A stretch of DNA of 64,000 nt from Dietzia cinnamea NBRC 102147 (lineage in GTDB: Bacteria > Actinomycetota > Actinomycetes > Mycobacteriales > Mycobacteriaceae). The notes below the pieces were generated by a model. It made no database searches. It was not told the origin of the DNA and worked only from the letters and a program-made list of their open reading frames with translations. Made by a program: the position numbers and the translations under genes. The stretch is taken from positions 62,001 through 126,000 of the forward strand of contig NZ_BCSW01000003.1 of assembly GCF_001571065.1 (NCBI RefSeq). Reading direction: 5' to 3'. Below, piece by piece: positions 1-10,050 of the stretch (positions are counted from its first letter, which is position 1; every line of letters begins with the position of its first letter).

Positions 1-864
1 GTCGATCGCCTCGCGGTCCGCGTCACCCCGGGAGCGCAGCGAGACGGCCCACTCCCCCGGCCGGTACTCCTTGAGCAGGACCGCCACCCGTGCCTCGCGG
101 ACGCCCCGCAGATGGGACACGAGCGACTCGACGTCGTCGTCGTCCGCCCCGGCGATCACCTCGTACGGGACCGCGAGCCAGACCGCGCCCCGTCCCCCCA
201 CGGCGTCGACGTCCAGACGGACGGTGGCGAGCAGCTCACCCAGGACCCGCAGCCACGTGAAGGAACGGGCGTCGAGCAGGTCGTACGCGAGCTCCTCCGA
301 CTCCGCCCCGGCCTCGAGCAGGCGGCGGGCGGTCTCGTGCGCGTCCGACCCGCCCCACCGGAAGGACCCGGTGTCGGTGACGAGACCGGCGTAGAGACTG
401 GTGGCGATGTCGGCGTCGACGACGTAGCCGCCGGCGTCGAGCACCTCCAACACGAGCGAGGCGGTCGACGCGGCGGTCGGGTCGAGATACATGTGCGATC
501 CGAAACCCGGGTTCGATCCGTGGTGGTCGACCACCAGCACCTCGGAGGCGCTCTCCGCCAGCCGTTCCCAGGCCCCGGCCCGGTCGGGGCTCGCACAGTC
601 CAGGGTCACCACGAGGCCGCCGTGGGCGGGCACCCGGGACAGCGGGATCACCCGGTCGGTGCCCGGGATGGCGCGCAGCGCGTCCGGGACCACGCCGGGG
701 TCGAACGAATGGTGGACGGTCACGCCGACCGCGCGCAGCGCCCGGGCCAGACCGCAGGAGCTGCCCAGGGCGTCGGCGTCCGGGCGGACGTGACAGAGCA
801 CGGTCACCTCGCGGTGCCGCCCCAACACGTCCGCCGCCCCCGCGGCGTCCACCGCCGTGGTCAC
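1..864 (-). CDS. nrnA: DHH-family phosphoesterase (NrnA-type oligoribonuclease / pAp phosphatase), C-terminus cut by window edge
   Basis: Reading the minus strand from a GTG at 864 gives 288 open codons that run off the window. The product has the DHH hallmarks: a motif I variant [11 protein letters not shown] near residues 25-35 and the DHHGSN motif near residue 120. The family hydrolyses short RNAs (nanoRNA), and related enzymes act on 3'-phosphoadenosine phosphate or cyclic-di-nucleotide products in the cytoplasm. The GTG overlaps the rbfA stop codon by 4 bases (GTGA), so translation is probably coupled, and rbfA-nrnA is the usual actinobacterial neighbourhood. The missing 3' part should contain the rest of the DHHA1 substrate domain. 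Family assignment is firm; exact substrate is inferred. Confidence 0.88.
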   Translation of the reverse strand, partial: MTTAVDAAGAADVLGRHREVTVLCHVRPDADALGSSCGLARALRAVGVTVHHSFDPGVVPDALRAIPGTDRVIPLSRVPAHGGLVVTLDCASPDRAGAWERLAESASEVLVVDHHGSNPGFGSHMYLDPTAASTASLVLEVLDAGGYVVDADIATSLYAGLVTDTGSFRWGGSDAHETARRLLEAGAESEELAYDLLDARSFTWLRVLGELLATVRLDVDAVGGRGAVWLAVPYEVIAGADDDDVESLVSHLRGVREARVAVLLKEYRPGEWAVSLRSRGDADREAID

Positions 865-1319
865 CGGTCGTCGTCCTCCGGTCGGTCCTCCTCCGGCTTC
901 CGATAGGGGTCCTCGTCACCGGCCGGACGCGCGTTCTCGGCCGCACGACGGACCTGCTCGTCGCTGGCCCGCGCCCTGGCGAGGAGTTCCTCCATGTGCC
1001 GCGCGGCGTCGGGCACGGAGTCGAGCACGAACGTGAGCTCCGGGGTGAACTTGACCCCGGTCTGCCTGCCGACCATCGTGCGCAGACGCCCCCGCGCGGC
1101 GGTCAACGCCGCCTCCGCGGCCTCGAGGTCCGGCTCCTCGTCGAGGGTCTCGCCCCGAACCGTGTAGTACAGGGTGGCGACCCGCAGGTCCGCGGTGATG
1201 CGCGAGTCGGTGATGGTGACGTACTCGAGACGCGGATCCTTGATCTCGTGCTCGATGGCCGTCGCGACGATCTCGCCGATCCGCTTGCCGAGCCGTCCCG
1301 CGCGTCCCTTGCCGGTCAT
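861..1319 (-). CDS. rbfA: 30S ribosome-binding factor A
   Basis: 152-residue RbfA with the KH-like core: [15 protein letters not shown] at the N-terminus, then [15 protein letters not shown] and the [17 protein letters not shown] segment. RbfA binds immature 30S subunits and helps 16S rRNA 5'-end maturation. An in-frame ATG lies 18 bases upstream (1337), but I chose the ATG at 1319 because AAGGAGG sits 6 bases before it, and the protein then begins in the usual way (MTGKGRAGR). The C-terminal 40 residues are charged and probably disordered. It lies downstream of infB, from which it is separated by a strong hairpin, and is coupled to the following nrnA-type gene. Confidence 0.95.
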   Translation of the reverse strand: MTGKGRAGRLGKRIGEIVATAIEHEIKDPRLEYVTITDSRITADLRVATLYYTVRGETLDEEPDLEAAEAALTAARGRLRTMVGRQTGVKFTPELTFVLDSVPDAARHMEELLARARASDEQVRRAAENARPAGDEDPYRKPEEDRPEDDDR

Positions 1320-1372
1320 GGCGATCCTCCTTGACATGGTGCGACCGCTGGGCGGTCACGTGTTGACGAGCG

Positions 1373-1418
1373 CACCGCGGGGGCAGGTCCGTACGATACG
1401 GAACCCGCCCCCACGGTG
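1373..1418 (-). terminator. Hairpin between infB and rbfA (terminator or processing site)
   Basis: A three-part stem lies just after the infB stop: CACCG pairs with CGGTG, GGGGGC with GCCCCC, and TCCGT with ACGGA, with small bulges between blocks and a 5-base loop (1393-1397). There is no U-tract, which is common for actinobacterial terminators. It may only attenuate, because rbfA and nrnA normally share the upstream operon. Confidence 0.6.
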
Positions 1419-1430
1419 TGCTCTGCGACG

Positions 1431-4277
1431 TCAGTCGCGCGGCTTCTCGACGAGCTCGTACGTCTCGATCACGTCGCCGATCTTGATGTCGGAGTACGTC
1501 ACCGTCAGACCGCACTCGAAGCCCTCGCGGACCTCGGTCACGTCGTCCTTCTCGCGGCGCAGCGAGGAGACGGTCATCTCCTCCACGACCACGTTGCCGT
1601 CGCGGATGAGCCGCGCCTTGGCGTTACGCCGCATGATGCCGTCGAGCACCATACAACCGGCGATGTTGCCCACCTTGGAGGAGCGGAAGATCTGGCGGAT
1701 CTCCGCCTGACCGAGCTGCTTCTCCTCGTAGATCGGCTTGAGCATGCCCTTGAGCGCGCTCTCGATCTCGTCGATCGCCTGGTAGATGATCGAGTAGTAC
1801 CGGATGTCGACGCCCTCGCGGTTGGCCATCTCGGTGGCCTTACCCTCCGCGCGGACGTTGAACCCGATGATCACCGCGTCGGACGCCGCCGCCAGGTTGA
1901 CGTTCGTCTCGGTGACGGCGCCGACACCGCGGTCGATGACGCGCAGCTGCACCTCGTCGTCGATCTCGATACCCATGAGGGCCTCTTCGAGGGCCTCGAC
2001 CGTACCGGAGTTGTCGCCCTTGATGATGAGGTTGAGCTGGCTCGTCTCCTTGAGGTGCGAATCCAGGTCCTCGAGGCTGATCCGGCGACGGCTGCGCGCG
2101 GCCATCGCGTTGCGCTTACGCGCATTGCGTCGATCGGCGATCTGCCTGGCCGTGCGGTCCTCGTCGACCACCATCAGGGTGTCGCCGGCGCCACACACGC
2201 TGGTCAGACCGATGACCTGGACCGGACGCGACGGGGTCGCCTCCTCGACGTCCTGGCCGTGCTCGTCGACCATGCGGCGCACACGACCGTATGCGTCGCC
2301 GGCGACGATCGAGTCGCCGACCCGCAGCGTGCCGCGCTGGATGAGCACGGTGGCCACGGGGCCACGACCGCGGTCGAGGTGCGCCTCGATCGCGACGCCC
2401 TGGGCGTCCATGTCCGGGTTGGCCCGCAGGTCCAGAGCCGCATCCGCGGTGAGGACGACGGCCTCGAGCAGCGAATCGATGTTCAGGTTCTGCTTGGCGG
2501 AGATGTCGACGAACATGGTGTCGCCGCCGTACTCCTCCGGCACGAGGCCGTACTCCGTCATCTGGCCACGGATCTTGTCGGGCTGCGCGCCCTCCTTGTC
2601 GATCTTGTTGACCGCCACGACGATCGGCACGTCGGCCGCCTGCGCGTGGTTGATCGCCTCGACCGTCTGCGGCATCACGCCGTCGTCCGCCGCCACCACG
2701 ATGATCGCGATGTCGGTCGACTTGGCGCCGCGGGCACGCATGGCGGTGAACGCCTCGTGACCCGGGGTGTCGATGAAGGTGATCGTGCGCTCGACGTCGT
2801 CGACCGGCACGGTGACCTGGTACGCACCGATGTGCTGGGTGATGCCGCCGGCCTCACCCTCGCCGACCTTGGCGGACCGGATGCTGTCGAGCAGCCGGGT
2901 CTTGCCGTGGTCGACGTGACCCATGACGGTGACGACCGCGGGACGACGCTCGAGATCCTCTTCGCCGCCCTCGTCCTCGCCGAAGGACAGGTCGAAGGAC
3001 TCGAGCAGCTCGCGGTCCTCGTCCTCGGGGCTGACGATCTGGACCTTGTACCCCATCTCCTCACCGAGGAGCTGGAGGGTCTCCGGAGTGACCGACTGCG
3101 TGGCGGTGACCATCTCGCCCAGGTTGAACAGCGCCTGGACCAGCTGCGACGGGTTGACGTCGATCTTGTCCGCGAAGTCGCTCAGCGAGGCGCCCTGAGC
3201 CAGCCGCAGGACCTGCCCACGACCGTCGGGGAGCCGGACGCCGCCGACCTCCGGTGCCCGCATCGAATCGTATTCCTGACGCTTCTGCCGCTTCGACTTG
3301 CGACCCCTGCGCGGGGCACCGCCGGGACGTCCGAACGCGCCCGCGGCACCGCCGCGACCGCGACCGCCGCCACCGGGCCGACCGCGGAAGCCACCGCCGC
3401 CCGCTGCCGGGGCGCCGCCGCCACCGCCGGGGCGGAAGCCGCCGCCGCCGGGACGTCCGCCGGGACCACCGGGCCGACCGCGGCCCGCTGCGGGCCGTGC
3501 GACCTGCCCCGGCATCTGACCGGGGTTGGGACGAGGCGGCATGTTGCCGGGGCTGGGACGGGGGCCGCCCTGGCCCGGAGCACCCTGGCGCTGCGGGGGA
3601 CGGGGACCACCCTGGCCCGGTGCCGGACGTGCGCCACCCGGACGCGGACCGGCCTGCCCGGGACCCGGGCGGGGGCCGCCCTGCGGGCGCGGGGCGGGCG
3701 TGGTGCCGCTGGAGTACGGGTTGTTACCCACGCGCGGCGTCTTGGGCCCGGGCTTCGGGCCGGCCGGACGGGGGCCGGGAGCCGGGCGGGACGCCGCCGC
3801 CGCTGCGCCCGGGGTCGCACCCTGGGCGGGACGCTGCGAGCCGGGCTTCGGACCCGGTGCGGCGGGCTTGGCACCCGGCGTGGGTCCCGCGGCGGGCCTG
3901 GCGCCCGGCGTCGGTCCCGCGGCGGGCTTGGGGGCCGGCGCCGCGGGCTTGGCACCCGGGGTGGGCGCGGCCGACGGCTTCGGCGCCGCGTCGGGCGCCG
4001 CGGACCGCGGGGTCGCACCCGGACGCGGGCCCGGGGCGGGCTTGGTCGGTGCGCCCGGCTTGGGCGCGGGCCCACCGCCGGACTTGGACGCCGGTGCGGC
4101 GTTGTCGCCACCTCCGGCCGGTGCGTGCGCCTCGCGCAGGCGCCGGACGACCGGTGCCTCCAGCGTCGACGACGCGGACTTGACGAATTCTCCCTGATCG
4201 CGGAGCTTCGTCAGAAGTTCTTTACTGGTGATACCGAACTCTTTGGCCAGTTCGTGTACCCGGGGCTTGCCTGCCAC
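1431..4277 (-). CDS. infB: Translation initiation factor IF-2
   Basis: 948-residue IF-2, the GTPase that recruits fMet-tRNA to the 30S subunit and promotes subunit joining. Residues 1-50 form the IF2N domain ([19 protein letters not shown]). Residues from about 55 to 330 are a low-complexity Pro/Ala/Gly/Arg linker. The G domain has G1 GHVDHGKT near residue 451, DTPGHEAF near 501 and NKID near 555, followed by domains II, III and the initiator-tRNA-binding C2 domain. I chose the GTG at 4277 because AGGAG sits 4 bases upstream and homologues start at AGKPRVHEL; another in-frame GTG at 4289 lacks such a site. It sits in the rimP-nusA-ylxR-infB-rbfA order. Confidence 0.97.
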   Translation of the reverse strand: MAGKPRVHELAKEFGITSKELLTKLRDQGEFVKSASSTLEAPVVRRLREAHAPAGGGDNAAPASKSGGGPAPKPGAPTKPAPGPRPGATPRSAAPDAAPKPSAAPTPGAKPAAPAPKPAAGPTPGARPAAGPTPGAKPAAPGPKPGSQRPAQGATPGAAAAASRPAPGPRPAGPKPGPKTPRVGNNPYSSGTTPAPRPQGGPRPGPGQAGPRPGGARPAPGQGGPRPPQRQGAPGQGGPRPSPGNMPPRPNPGQMPGQVARPAAGRGRPGGPGGRPGGGGFRPGGGGGAPAAGGGGFRGRPGGGGRGRGGAAGAFGRPGGAPRRGRKSKRQKRQEYDSMRAPEVGGVRLPDGRGQVLRLAQGASLSDFADKIDVNPSQLVQALFNLGEMVTATQSVTPETLQLLGEEMGYKVQIVSPEDEDRELLESFDLSFGEDEGGEEDLERRPAVVTVMGHVDHGKTRLLDSIRSAKVGEGEAGGITQHIGAYQVTVPVDDVERTITFIDTPGHEAFTAMRARGAKSTDIAIIVVAADDGVMPQTVEAINHAQAADVPIVVAVNKIDKEGAQPDKIRGQMTEYGLVPEEYGGDTMFVDISAKQNLNIDSLLEAVVLTADAALDLRANPDMDAQGVAIEAHLDRGRGPVATVLIQRGTLRVGDSIVAGDAYGRVRRMVDEHGQDVEEATPSRPVQVIGLTSVCGAGDTLMVVDEDRTARQIADRRNARKRNAMAARSRRRISLEDLDSHLKETSQLNLIIKGDNSGTVEALEEALMGIEIDDEVQLRVIDRGVGAVTETNVNLAAASDAVIIGFNVRAEGKATEMANREGVDIRYYSIIYQAIDEIESALKGMLKPIYEEKQLGQAEIRQIFRSSKVGNIAGCMVLDGIMRRNAKARLIRDGNVVVEEMTVSSLRREKDDVTEVREGFECGLTVTYSDIKIGDVIETYELVEKPRD
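3871..3930 (-). repeat. Two tandem imperfect 30-bp units in the infB linker
   Basis: Positions 3871-3900 and 3901-3930 are near-identical 30-bp units encoding ten residues each of the Ala-Gly-Pro linker. Weaker copies of the same peptide pattern (PTPGAKPAA-like) lie on both sides. This is consistent with expansion of the IF-2 linker by slippage or unequal recombination within a coding repeat. Confidence 0.7.
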
Positions 4278-4359
4278 TGCTCTCCTCACTGCGAGGTCTC
4301 ACGGCAGGGCTGGCCGCGCGACCTCGGTCTACATTCGATGGACGTTCATCGCTGGAGCT

Positions 4360-4743
4360 TCACGGTGTGCTCATCGTGTCTGGTCCGTTCCTTTTCTCGT
4401 GCTCCCCCGCCGGGCCGAACGGCCGACGGGTGGTGTCGTGCGCGGGGCGCAGGGCCTCGAGCACCTCCGAGACCGCGTCCTGGGACACGTTCCCGGCGAC
4501 TCGCAGCGACCTGATGAAGGCCTTGCGGTCGAGTGCTGTCGCGATGCACCGCTCATCGTGGTGCACCCAGGCTCCTCGTCCCACCGCCCGCCTACGCGGA
4601 TCGGGCGAGAGCGACGCCGTCTGCGGATCGTGGACGATCCGCAGCAGCCGGGAGTCGTTATCCCGACGACGGCAACCGACGCAGGTCCGAATGGGACCCT
4701 CGTCCTCGGCGGCATCGATCCGCTGGTCTTGACGACCCGGCAT
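4360..4743 (-). CDS. ylxR: YlxR family RNA-binding protein (DUF448)
   Basis: About 127-residue YlxR protein between nusA and infB, its standard location. The family signature IRTCVGCRRR is near residue 20, followed by the basic GRGAWVHHDERC region. Solved YlxR structures suggest nucleic-acid binding, and B. subtilis YlxR has been tied to RNase P and transcription control; the role here is inferred. The frame stays open to a GTG at 4800, but that codon has no ribosome-binding site. The ATG at 4743 has GAGGTGG upstream, so I use it. The C-terminal 30 residues are hydrophilic and poorly conserved in kind. Confidence 0.88.
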   Translation of the reverse strand: MPGRQDQRIDAAEDEGPIRTCVGCRRRDNDSRLLRIVHDPQTASLSPDPRRRAVGRGAWVHHDERCIATALDRKAFIRSLRVAGNVSQDAVSEVLEALRPAHDTTRRPFGPAGEHEKRNGPDTMSTP

Positions 4744-4883
4744 ACGGCCACCTCGGTCTCTCGCCGCCCGACCCGTGGGGACGGGTGGACGTGAAGTCAC
4801 TGTGACAACTGATCAGTCTACAGAAGATGGCGTGTCGACACGAACGGCGCGCCCGACCGCGTGGCACCGGCGGCCGACGGGCC

Positions 4884-5870
4884 TCACTCCGCGTCGCTGT
4901 GGATGTCGATCCGCCACTGGGTGAGGCGGTGGGCGAGGCGGGCGTTCTGCCCCTCCTTGCCGATCGCGAGCGAGAGCTGGTAGTCGGGCACGACCACCCG
5001 GGCCGCCCTCGCCTGCTCGTCGGCGACGGTGACCGAGATCACCTTGGCCGGCGACAAGGCGTTCCCGACGAACACCGTCGGGTCGTCGTCGTAGTCGACG
5101 ATGTCGATCTTCTCGCCGTTCAGCTCCGCCATCACGGCACGGACCCGGGCACCGTTCGGGCCGATGCACGCGCCCTTGGCGTTGAGACCCGAGACGGTGG
5201 ACTCGACCGCGATCTTCGTGCGGTGCCCGGCCTCCCTCGCGATCGCCGCGATACGCACCGAACCGTCGCCGATCTCGGGAACCTCGAGGGCGAAGAGCCC
5301 ACGGACGAGATCCGGGTGTGTCCGGGACAGTGACACGGAGGCCCCGTGCGGACCCTTGTGGACACCCACCACGTGACACTTGATGCGGTCGCCGTGCCGG
5401 TAGCTCTCGCCGGGCACCTGCTCGGCCGGGGCGATCGTGCCCTCGGTGCCGCCGTTCTCCGGACCGATGTGGACCACCACGATGCCCCGGGCGTTGGCCC
5501 GCGAATCGGACTGGATGACGCCGCTGACGACCTCACCCTCGCGCGTGACGAGATCACCGTAGATGCGATCGGTCTCCGCTTCACGCAGGCGCTGCAGGAT
5601 GATCTGCCGCGCGGTCGCGGCCGCGACCCGCCCGAAGTCGGAGGGGGTGACGTCGAACTCGCCGATGCGGTTGCCGTCCTCGTCGACCTCTGCTGCCAAC
5701 ACGGCGACGGTGCCGGCCTTGCGGTCCAGCGCGATCCGGGCCACGCGGTGCGCTCCGTCGGTTCGCTTGTAGGCGGTGAGAAGCGCGTTTTCCAGCGTCT
5801 GCACCAGATCATCCAGCGGGATCTCGCGCTCCAGGGACAGCATGTTGAGCGCTGCCATGTCGATGTTCAA
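4884..5870 (-). CDS. nusA: Transcription termination/antitermination factor NusA
   Basis: 328-residue NusA lacking the acidic C-terminal repeats of E. coli, as usual in actinobacteria. The order is an N-terminal RNA-polymerase-binding domain (to about 105), an S1 domain beginning at [13 protein letters not shown]1 with CIGPNGARV near residue 232, and KH2 with [19 protein letters not shown] near the end. NusA controls pausing, termination and rRNA antitermination. The start is a TTG at 5870 preceded by AAGGAG at 8 bases; it overlaps the rimP stop (TTGA), giving translational coupling. The next in-frame ATG, at 5858, would remove only four residues and has a worse ribosome-binding site. Confidence 0.96.
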   Translation of the reverse strand: MNIDMAALNMLSLEREIPLDDLVQTLENALLTAYKRTDGAHRVARIALDRKAGTVAVLAAEVDEDGNRIGEFDVTPSDFGRVAAATARQIILQRLREAETDRIYGDLVTREGEVVSGVIQSDSRANARGIVVVHIGPENGGTEGTIAPAEQVPGESYRHGDRIKCHVVGVHKGPHGASVSLSRTHPDLVRGLFALEVPEIGDGSVRIAAIAREAGHRTKIAVESTVSGLNAKGACIGPNGARVRAVMAELNGEKIDIVDYDDDPTVFVGNALSPAKVISVTVADEQARAARVVVPDYQLSLAIGKEGQNARLAHRLTQWRIDIHSDAE

Positions 5871-6409
5871 CGGTCTTCTCCTTCTCGCGCGCCACGACCG
5901 GGGCCCCCCGGCTCCGACAGCAGGTCCAGCTCGTCCTCCGGGGCGGGCCGGAACTCGACCCGGATCACGGCGTGGGCCACCTGGTCCAACGCCACCGGCT
6001 CCACCTTCTTCTCCCGCGCTCCGGACACGAGACGGACCACTCCCGCGCCCTCGTCCAGGTCGCCGACCCGTGCGCGGGCCGGGCCCTTCGCGCCCTGTAC
6101 GTAGGTGATATCCACCTGGCGCCCACGGGCCCGACGCCAGTGCCTCGGCTGCTCGAGGGGTGCGTCGACCCCACGGCTGGTCACCTCGAGGGTCACCGGT
6201 CGGTCGGGCCCGCCCCATCCCTCGGCGAGGGGATCGAGGTCGGTCGACAGATCGGCCAGGTCGTCGAGTGAGACCCCGGCGTCCCCGTCCACGACGATCG
6301 TCACGCGCCAGGCGGACGAGCGGGCGTCCTCCCGGATGTCCTCGAGATCGAGGCCGCGGTCGGATACCGCTCTGAGAATGTGGGCCCTGTCGGGCTCGGG
6401 GACGATCAC
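5867..6409 (-). CDS. rimP: Ribosome maturation factor RimP
   Basis: 180-residue RimP, needed for 30S assembly. The N-terminal domain contains [22 protein letters not shown] and the [15 protein letters not shown] segment; [23 protein letters not shown] leads into the C-terminal Sm-like barrel. The reading frame extends further upstream, but the GTG at 6409 has CAGGAG five bases before it and matches the length of homologues. It is the first gene of the nusA-infB operon and is coupled to nusA by a TTGA overlap. A well-placed TANNNT hexamer about 56 bases upstream probably drives the operon. Confidence 0.93.
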   Translation of the reverse strand: MIVPEPDRAHILRAVSDRGLDLEDIREDARSSAWRVTIVVDGDAGVSLDDLADLSTDLDPLAEGWGGPDRPVTLEVTSRGVDAPLEQPRHWRRARGRQVDITYVQGAKGPARARVGDLDEGAGVVRLVSGAREKKVEPVALDQVAHAVIRVEFRPAPEDELDLLSEPGGPGRGAREGEDR

Positions 6410-6464
6410 TGTGCTCCTGGAGTGCGGGCCGGGGAACCCGTCCGGGACGCGGACGGGCCGCATC

Positions 6465-6470
6465 ACTGTA
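6465..6470 (-). promoter_or_regulatory. Probable -10 element of the rimP-nusA-infB operon
   Basis: On the minus strand the hexamer TACAGT (TANNNT) stands 55 bases before the rimP GTG, in the 104-base gap between rimP and the divergent lipoprotein gene. No clear -35 box is visible. It would give a leader of about 50 bases containing the CAGGAG site. Confidence 0.55.
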
Positions 6471-6513
6471 CCGCCTCGACGCCCCCACCTCCGAGCCCTG
6501 GCAGGATGTCGGA

Positions 6514-6987
6514 GTGCCCCATTCCGCCCCCGTGGTCCTCTCCCGCCGTCGATTCGTGGGCGCGGCCGTCTGCGTCACCGGGTTCGCGGTCGCCGGCGGC
6601 TGCGCGCTGCCCGCGGTCGTCGACCGTCCGGACCCGCTGATCCCGTTGATCGACGCTGCCACCCGCGACGCCCGCGAGTTGGCGGCTGCGGACGCCACCC
6701 ACGGGGACCGCGTCGGCGCGTTGCGCCGGATCGCCGACGCCCGTCGGATGCACGCCGACGCGCTCGCGGGACTGGCGGACACCGCGGACGAGGGCGAGGG
6801 CGAGGAGCAGCCGGCGACACCGGCCCCGCCTCCGGTGTGCCCGCCCGTCGACGAGGTTCGGGCCAGGTTGCGTGCGGACGCGGCGCTGGCCGCGGACGTC
6901 GCGGCGGAGATCGACGGGGCCCGCGCCGAGATCGCCGGTGCCGTCTCCGCGGCGTGCACGGCCGCCGCCGAGGTGGTGCTCGCATGA
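6514..6987 (+). CDS. Putative Tat-exported lipoprotein of unknown function
   Basis: 157-residue Ala-rich protein. The N-terminus has a twin-arginine motif (SRRRFVG, residues 10-16), a hydrophobic stretch and a cysteine in a relaxed lipobox (VAGGC near residue 30), so it is probably exported by Tat and lipid-anchored. The mature part is mostly alpha-helical with a Pro/Glu-rich insert and a [11 protein letters not shown] segment. It overlaps the following DUF4439 gene by 4 bases (ATGA). The same pair stands between rimP and proS in mycobacteria. CAGGAT lies 6 bases before the GTG start, close to the leaderless pattern seen elsewhere here. Function is unknown. Confidence 0.72.
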   Translation: MPHSAPVVLSRRRFVGAAVCVTGFAVAGGCALPAVVDRPDPLIPLIDAATRDARELAAADATHGDRVGALRRIADARRMHADALAGLADTADEGEGEEQPATPAPPPVCPPVDEVRARLRADAALAADVAAEIDGARAEIAGAVSAACTAAAEVVLA

Positions 6988-7388
6988 GCCGGGCCGTGGG
7001 ACTGGCGGCGGAGGACGCCGCGGTCTACGGGTACGGACTCGTCCTCTCCCGCGCCGACGCGAGTATCCGCGCGGCCGTCCGGCGCGAACTGGCCGCCCAC
7101 CGTGCCCGCCGCGACGAAGCGGAACGACTGTGGCCGGGAGCCCCGCCGGCGCCGGTGGGGTACCTCGTGGGACCGGAGACCCCGTCCTCCCCGGTCCTCC
7201 TGGCCATCCGACTGGAGTCGGACTGCTGTGACGCGTGGCGGGTGGAGCTCGGCCGTTCGGACTCGCCGGAGATGCGCCGGTTCTGCGTGGACGCCCTCAG
7301 CGCGGCGGCGGTGCAGCTCGCGCGGTGGAGGACGTTGGTCCCGGGCGCCCCCTTCGAGGCGTTGCCCGGGTTCCCGCCCTCCGCCTGA
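6984..7388 (+). CDS. DUF4439 ferritin-like protein
   Basis: 134-residue all-helical protein of the DUF4439 type, a ferritin-like four-helix fold. Recognisable parts are [12 protein letters not shown] at the N-terminus, the [13 protein letters not shown] helix, and [14 protein letters not shown] in the third helix. No full set of di-iron Glu/His ligands is obvious, so catalysis is uncertain. It has no signal peptide and starts on an ATG overlapping the stop of the lipoprotein gene, so the two are almost certainly one transcript. It converges on proS with only 5 bases between stops. The biological role of this conserved pair is not known to me. Confidence 0.8.
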   Translation: MSRAVGLAAEDAAVYGYGLVLSRADASIRAAVRRELAAHRARRDEAERLWPGAPPAPVGYLVGPETPSSPVLLAIRLESDCCDAWRVELGRSDSPEMRRFCVDALSAAAVQLARWRTLVPGAPFEALPGFPPSA

Positions 7389-7393
7389 CGGCC

Positions 7394-9145
7394 CTAGTGC
7401 CCGGCGCCGATGAGCCGGATGATCTCCTCCGCGGCACCGTCGACCGCCACCTGGGTGACGTCGCCGGTGGCGCGGTGGCGGAGCTCGACCGTCCCCTCGG
7501 ACCAGCCGCGACCCACCACGACGACCCAGGGCACGCCGATGAGTTCGGCGTCCTTGAACTTCACGCCCGGTGAGGCCTTGCGATCGTCGAAGAGGACCTC
7601 GAGTCGCGCCCGGTCGAACGCCTCCACGAGGGTCGCCGCCCCGTCGATCGCGGCCTGGTCCTTGTTGGCGATCACCACGTGCACGTCGGCCGGCGCGGCC
7701 TCCGCGGGCCAGACGAGGCCCTTGTCGTCGGCGAACTGCTCGGCGAGGACGGCGACCAGGCGCGAGACGCCGATCCCGTACGAGCCCATCGTGACGCGTG
7801 CGGGCTTTCCGTTCTCCCCCAGCACGTCGAACCCGAAGGCATCGGTGTACTTGCGGCCGAGCTGGAAGATGTGGCCGATCTCGATACCCCGGGCGAGCGT
7901 CAGGGTGCCGTGACCGTCGGGTGCCGGATCGCCCTCGCGGACCTCGGCGACCTCGATCGTCCCGTCGGGCGTGAAATCGCGCCCGCACACCAGGTCCACG
8001 ACGTGGCGGCCCGGCTCGTCGGCGCCGGTGATCCATGCGGTGCCCTCGACCACCCGGGGATCGACCAGGTACCGGACCTCGTTGTCCCGGAGCGCCCGGG
8101 GGCCGATGTACCCCTTGACGAGGAAGGGGTTGGCGGCGAAGTCGGCTTCCTCCAGGATCGCGACCTCGGCGGGCTCGAGGGCGGCCTCGACCCGCTTCAT
8201 GTCCACCTCACGGTCGCCGGGCAGGCCCACCGCCAGGAGCTCCCACTCCTCGCCGGGGCGGCGCACCTTGAGCATCACGTTCTTCAGCGTGTCGGCGGCG
8301 CCGATCTCTCGGCCGAGACCGGCGGAGTTCGCCCACGCGACCAGCGAGTCGATGGTCGGGGTGTCGGGCGTGTCGTGGACGGTCGCCTCGGGCAGGCCCT
8401 CCAGCGGACGTGCGGGGGGCGCGGGGGTGACGACGGCCTCGACGTTGGCCGCGTACGCTCCGTCCGTCGATCGCACGAACGTGTCCTCTCCGGCGGCCGA
8501 CACCGCGAGGAACTCCTCCGACGCCGATCCGCCCATCGCGCCGGACGTGGCCGCACAGATGGCGTACTCGATGCCCAGTCGGTCGAAGATCCGCTGGTAC
8601 GCGTCACGATGCGCCCGGTACGAGCGCTCGAGCCCGGCGTCGTCGACATCGAAGGAGTAGGAGTCCTTCATCACGAACTCGCGGCCGCGCAGGATTCCGG
8701 CGCGGGGCCGCTCCTCGTCGCGGTATTTGGTCTGGATCTGGTACAGGGTGACCGGCAGGTCCTTGTACGACGAGTACTCGCCCTGCACCGTGAGCGTGAA
8801 GAGCTCCTCGTGGGTGGGCCCGAGCATCATGTCGTTGCCCTTGCGGTCCTTGAGGCGGAACAGGGCCGGACCGTATTCGGTCCACCGGCCGGTGGTCTCG
8901 TACGGCTCGCGGGGCAGGAGCGCGGGCAGGCTGATCTCCTGGGCGCCGAAGGCGTCCATCTCCTCGCGGACCACCTGCTCGACCCGCCTGAGCGTGCGCA
9001 GCCCCAGCGGGAGCCAGGAGTACACACCGGGCGCGACGCGGCGGATGTAGCCGGCGCGGACGAGCAGCTTGTGGCTGAGGACCTCGGCGTCCGACGGGTC
9101 GTCGCGGAGGGTGCGGAGGAACAGGTGGGACAGGCGCGTGATCAC
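7394..9145 (-). CDS. proS: Prolyl-tRNA synthetase (bacterial type with editing domain)
   Basis: 583-residue class II synthetase that charges tRNA-Pro. Class II motifs are visible: [23 protein letters not shown] (motif 1 region), [16 protein letters not shown] (motif 2), and [17 protein letters not shown] (motif 3). Between motifs 2 and 3 lies the about 180-residue INS editing domain that hydrolyses Ala-tRNA-Pro. The C-terminal anticodon-binding domain contains [21 protein letters not shown]. The GTG start at 9145 has no Shine-Dalgarno site but has TACTCT eight bases upstream, suggesting an essentially leaderless mRNA. It is monocistronic between two plus-strand genes. Confidence 0.97.
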   Translation of the reverse strand: MITRLSHLFLRTLRDDPSDAEVLSHKLLVRAGYIRRVAPGVYSWLPLGLRTLRRVEQVVREEMDAFGAQEISLPALLPREPYETTGRWTEYGPALFRLKDRKGNDMMLGPTHEELFTLTVQGEYSSYKDLPVTLYQIQTKYRDEERPRAGILRGREFVMKDSYSFDVDDAGLERSYRAHRDAYQRIFDRLGIEYAICAATSGAMGGSASEEFLAVSAAGEDTFVRSTDGAYAANVEAVVTPAPPARPLEGLPEATVHDTPDTPTIDSLVAWANSAGLGREIGAADTLKNVMLKVRRPGEEWELLAVGLPGDREVDMKRVEAALEPAEVAILEEADFAANPFLVKGYIGPRALRDNEVRYLVDPRVVEGTAWITGADEPGRHVVDLVCGRDFTPDGTIEVAEVREGDPAPDGHGTLTLARGIEIGHIFQLGRKYTDAFGFDVLGENGKPARVTMGSYGIGVSRLVAVLAEQFADDKGLVWPAEAAPADVHVVIANKDQAAIDGAATLVEAFDRARLEVLFDDRKASPGVKFKDAELIGVPWVVVVGRGWSEGTVELRHRATGDVTQVAVDGAAEEIIRLIGAGH

Positions 9146-9153
9146 GGTGATCC

Positions 9154-9159
9154 AGAGTA
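9154..9159 (-). promoter_or_regulatory. Probable -10 element for leaderless proS mRNA
   Basis: Minus-strand TACTCT (TANNNT) ends 8 bases before the proS GTG, placing the predicted transcription start at or next to the start codon. No Shine-Dalgarno sequence is present. Confidence 0.5.
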
Positions 9160-9189
9160 GCCGCCGGGGGTGCCGGACCGGCCCGACGG

Positions 9190-9195
9190 TAGCCT
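9190..9195 (+). promoter_or_regulatory. Probable -10 element for leaderless yaaA mRNA
   Basis: TAGCCT is followed by 7 bases (CTGCCGG) and then the GTG at 9203. This is the actinobacterial leaderless layout and supports that GTG as the true start. Confidence 0.6.
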
Positions 9196-9202
9196 CTGCC
9201 GG

Positions 9203-9952
9203 GTGCGTATCCTCCTCTCGCCTTCCGAGACGAAGTCCATCGGCGGCTCCGGTGCCCCGCTCGATCTCACGGCGCTCTCGCTACCGTCTCTCGGCGACAC
9301 ACGGAAGATGGTCGTCGAGTCGCTGGTCTCCCTGTGCACCGGTGACCCGGAGGCCGCGCGCGCCGCTCTGGGGTTGAGCGAGCGACTCTCGGGCGAGGTC
9401 GAGCTGAACGCGCAGTTGTGGTCGTCCCCCACCGCCCCGGCGTTGAGCCGGTACACGGGCGTCCTCTACGACGCGCTCGACCAGCCGTCGCTGAGCGGCG
9501 CGGCGCGATCACGGGCCGAGGCACGCCTGTGGATCGGCTCCGCGCTCTTCGGCCTCGTCGGCGCCTCCGACCCGATCCCCCACTACCGGCTCTCCGCGGC
9601 GACGAAACTGCCCGGGCTGGGGACGCTTCGCTCGGTGTGGAAGCCGTCGCTCACCGCCGCCACCTCGGCGTGGGCCGACGACCTCGTCGTGGACCTCCGT
9701 TCGGGCGGTTACCACCAGCTCGGTCCGGTCCCGGGCGCGGTGACGGTCGACGTGGTCACGGAGTATCCGGACGGCACCCGCAAGGTGGTCTCCCATTTCT
9801 CCAAGTTCCACAAGGGGCTGCTCGCGCGGACCCTCGCGACGTCGCGGGCGGAGATGGACGACGTCGCCTCGCTGCTCCGGGTGGCACGTCGTGCCGGCCA
9901 CACGGTCGAGCACGAGTCCGACTCGGTCGTCACGATGGTCACCGCCCCCTGA
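9203..9952 (+). CDS. yaaA: YaaA family protein (DUF328), peroxide-stress associated
   Basis: 249-residue YaaA/UPF0246 protein. The N-terminus [11 protein letters not shown], the [10 protein letters not shown] segment near residue 75, the [19 protein letters not shown] motif and the C-terminal [11 protein letters not shown] segment are typical. E. coli YaaA lowers intracellular iron during peroxide stress and binds DNA; the role here is inferred from family. The frame extends to 9170, but the GTG at 9203 matches the family start and has a TANNNT element seven bases upstream. It is divergent from proS, with 57 bases between the starts. Confidence 0.9.
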   Translation: MRILLSPSETKSIGGSGAPLDLTALSLPSLGDTRKMVVESLVSLCTGDPEAARAALGLSERLSGEVELNAQLWSSPTAPALSRYTGVLYDALDQPSLSGAARSRAEARLWIGSALFGLVGASDPIPHYRLSAATKLPGLGTLRSVWKPSLTAATSAWADDLVVDLRSGGYHQLGPVPGAVTVDVVTEYPDGTRKVVSHFSKFHKGLLARTLATSRAEMDDVASLLRVARRAGHTVEHESDSVVTMVTAP

Positions 9953-9966
9953 GCCGACGACCCCGC

Positions 9967-10037
9967 ACGGTGCATCGCCCCCGGGCGGGCCTCCCCGGGC
10001 AGGCCCCCCAGGCAGGCCTCTCCGGGCGGGGCACCGT
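9967..10037. terminator. Large GC-rich stem between convergent yaaA and luciferase-like gene
   Basis: ACGGTGC (9967-9973) pairs with GCACCGT (10031-10037). The interior contains further C-rich/G-rich complementary runs and two or three diverged copies of a GGCAGGCC-type unit about 15 bases apart. The convergent position (gap 9953-10050) supports a bidirectional terminator. Confidence 0.5.
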
Positions 10038-10050
10038 CACCCGGCGGGGA

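Noticed and set aside
1416-4514. A 1032-codon plus-strand open frame across infB
   Set aside because: It is antisense to a clear IF-2 gene. Long stop-free antisense frames are expected from the third-position GC bias here, and its product is compositionally odd with no recognisable domain.
5871-8036. An N-terminal extension of nusA reaching far upstream across rimP, the lipoprotein/DUF4439 pair and proS
   Set aside because: The frame merely lacks stops; NusA has a TTG start with a good ribosome-binding site at 5870 and overlaps the rimP stop.
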